The notes under the pieces are model-generated. The model saw only the letters and a program-made list of their open reading frames with translations, did not search any database and was not told the origin of the DNA. This document shows positions 33,706-35,766 of a stretch of 35,766 nucleotides of DNA, in pieces; the first letter of the stretch is position 1, and each line of letters opens with the position of its first letter. Source of the stretch: Gammaproteobacteria bacterium (GTDB taxonomy: Bacteria > Pseudomonadota > Gammaproteobacteria > JABABF01 > JAHRAO01); contig JAHRAO010000001.1 in NCBI GenBank assembly GCA_020027215.1, forward strand, positions 1-35,766. The letters are read 5' to 3'. Both the position numbers and the translations under genes were made by a program.

Positions 33706-33728
33706 ACGCTACAGAGGTGCTCACTGAC

Positions 33729-33944
33729 ATGCAGAAAAAAATTCACCCTAAAAATCAAAAAATAGTATTTACTTGTAGTTGCGGCAATAAAATTGAAGCG
33801 TATTCTACCCTGAATGCAGACATGCATATAGAAGTGTGTGCCCAATGTCATCCTTTTTTCACGGGGAAACAGAAAATTATAGACAGCGGGCAAGTAGAAC
33901 GTTTTCGCAAACGCTTTGGACGCACTAAAATCTTTAACGTATAA
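33729..33944 (+). CDS. rpmE: 50S ribosomal protein L31, zinc-binding form
   Basis: 71-residue L31. The four zinc Cys of the C+ form are kept: Cys16, Cys18, Cys37 and Cys40 (CSCG and CAQCHPF). The GKQKIIDSGQVERFRKRFG block is typical. ATG 33729 is chosen over the open frame back to 33696 because of GAGGTG upstream and family length. Expression may fall under zinc limitation if a zinc-free paralogue exists elsewhere; none is in the window. Confidence 0.96.
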   Translation: MQKKIHPKNQKIVFTCSCGNKIEAYSTLNADMHIEVCAQCHPFFTGKQKIIDSGQVERFRKRFGRTKIFNV

Positions 33945-33945
33945 T
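33916..33945 (+). promoter_or_regulatory. Candidate tRNA promoter at the end of rpmE
   Basis: TTGGAC (33916-33921), 18-bp spacer and a perfect TATAAT (33940-33945) that overlaps the rpmE stop codon. It would start transcription about 45 bp before the tRNA-Val gene. The -35 match is weak. Confidence 0.35.
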
Positions 33946-33996
33946 ACTTATTTTTATGCCATTGTGCATCTGATCACGCAATTGCACCGATTTCAC

Positions 33997-34072
33997 GGGT
34001 GGTTAGCTCAGATGGCAGAGCACCTGCCTTACAAGCAGGGGGTCGGCGGTTCGATCCCGTCACCACCCACCA
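33997..34072 (+). tRNA. tRNA-Val (anticodon TAC)
   Basis: 76-nt cloverleaf. Acceptor GGGTGGT pairs with ACCACCC. The D arm is GCTCAGATGGCAGAGC, the anticodon stem CCTGC/GCAGG encloses loop CTTACAA, and the T arm contains GGTTCGATCC. CCA is encoded at 34070-34072. Confidence 0.97.
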
Positions 34073-34089
34073 TGATGTGCATATTCGGT

Positions 34090-34166
34090 GGACCGGTAGT
34101 TCAGTTGGTCAGAATGCCGGCCTGTCACGCCGGAGGTCGCGGGTTCGAGCCCCGTCCGGTCCGCCA
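34090..34166 (+). tRNA. tRNA-Asp (anticodon GTC)
   Basis: 77-nt cloverleaf. Acceptor GGACCGG pairs with CCGGTCC. The anticodon loop CTGTCAC reads GTC, and the T arm contains GGGTTCGAGCCC. CCA is encoded at 34164-34166. It lies 17 bp after tRNA-Val and is probably processed from the same transcript. Confidence 0.97.
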
Positions 34167-34201
34167 GTAGAGTTGTATCAATTGCAGAGTATGGAGAGTT
34201 C

Positions 34202-35079
34202 TTGAATAAACCATTTCGCCTGATAGGTATAGTGGGTCGCCAATCCGATGAGCGTATTCGCGATACCATTACCCAAGTCAAACAATGTTTTGATCGACAT
34301 GGAATTGATACTATTTATGGAGAAAATGCGACGGCGATAACTGCCCAGTTGCAAGCACATAACCAACCCGCCCATACCTTACTCATGGTTATAGGTGGAG
34401 ATGGTTCCTTGTTGCATGCTTCGCGAGCCCTCCGCGATAGCGATATTCCTTTATTGGGGATTAACCAAGGTAAATTGGGTTTTTTGACCGATATATCCCC
34501 CGATGAAATCCAGCAATCCATTGATACGATACTGATGGGGCAGTATACGATAGAAGAGCGTTTTTTGTTGCGTACGGTTCATTTTCGTCAAAATAAACCG
34601 ATTGCCACGGGTGTAGCTTTGAATGACGTCGTCCTGAACACGGGGGGATCGCCTCGCTTGTTAGAATTTACTTTATCGGTGAATCAAGAGTTTGTCTATC
34701 GACAATATTCGGATGGCATTATTATCGCCACGCCCACAGGATCCACTGCTTACGCCATTTCGTGTGGTGGTCCTATTATGCATCCGGGTTTAGGCGCCAT
34801 TGTCCTTGTGCCGGTGTGCCCGCATACGCTGAGTAGCCGTCCTTTAGTCGTTACTGCCGATAGCGATATAGAAGTGGCTATTGGCGATTACGATGAGAAC
34901 GAAATGCACCCATTGCTCAGTTGCGATGGTGAGGTTAGTTTTTCGTTATTGCCGGGAGATTCTTTTTCGGTCAAACGGCATGAAAAAAAACTTTGTTTGC
35001 TTCATCCGCCACATCATAATTTTTACGCTGCATGCCGAGACAAGTTGGGGTGGAATTATTACGGTGTTTCTGACGACTG

Positions 35080-35080
<1 letters not shown>
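34202..35080 (+). CDS. nadK: NAD kinase
   Basis: Phosphorylates NAD to NADP. It has 292 residues from TTG 34202, supported by GGAG 5 bp upstream. The GGDG catalytic motif is at residues 65-68 (VIGGDGSLLHASR). NDVVLN and TPTGSTAYAISCGGPI are the NAD-binding signatures, and the end HNFYAACRDKLGW is typical of the gammaproteobacterial enzyme. It follows the two tRNA genes by 35 bp. Its stop overlaps the next small ORF by TGATG. Confidence 0.96.

Positions 35081-35766
<686 letters not shown>

Overview
The window looks like chromosome of a gammaproteobacterium. Two gene orders support this: xseB-ispA-dxs, and rplM-rpsI-petABC-sspA followed by thrH and lysS. CCA-encoding tRNAs and a zinc-type L31 are also present. 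Genes are packed tightly with many ATGA or TGATG overlaps, and TTG/GTG starts are frequent. I see no transposase, integrase, phage gene or CRISPR array. No gene-free stretch exceeds 300 bases; the longest is 23802-24075.

Bases 1-16612 form an aromatic-catabolism island. At the left edge hpaE (partial, minus strand) and a fumarylacetoacetate-hydrolase-family gene are divergent and point to homoprotocatechuate meta-cleavage. Next come phenylacetyl-CoA pathway genes: paaK (minus), then paaZ-paaI-paaJ-paaA1-paaE-paaX (plus). An exported-looking amidase and a paaG-type gene (minus) follow, and then a second block: truncated paaB', paaA2, paaB, paaC, paaD. PaaK makes phenylacetyl-CoA, PaaABC(D)E epoxidises it, PaaG makes the oxepin, PaaZ opens and oxidises the ring and PaaJ thiolyses the products. 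PaaI rescues CoA and PaaX probably represses. The epoxidase operon is split in two, with two intact, diverged paaA genes and one and a half paaB genes. paaF and paaH are not in the window.

Bases 16668-23801 hold pstB-phoU without pstSCA, then xseB-ispA-dxs (isoprenoid precursors), convergent ribA, a diheme cytochrome c4-like gene, dsbA and a small unknown gene. Bases 24076-31513 hold rplM-rpsI, the cytochrome bc1 genes petABC, sspA, thrH, lysS and a 3-hydroxyisobutyryl-CoA-hydrolase-like gene.

Bases 31603-33587 encode two envelope proteins, a CsgG-type lipoprotein with a TPR tail and an LPP20-like periplasmic protein. The right end has rpmE, tRNA-Val(TAC), tRNA-Asp(GTC), nadK, a possible 47-residue ORF and the start of trxB.

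The most unusual feature is the rearranged, partly duplicated paa epoxidase locus. Everything outside it is mostly conventional housekeeping content with a few local oddities, listed as findings.
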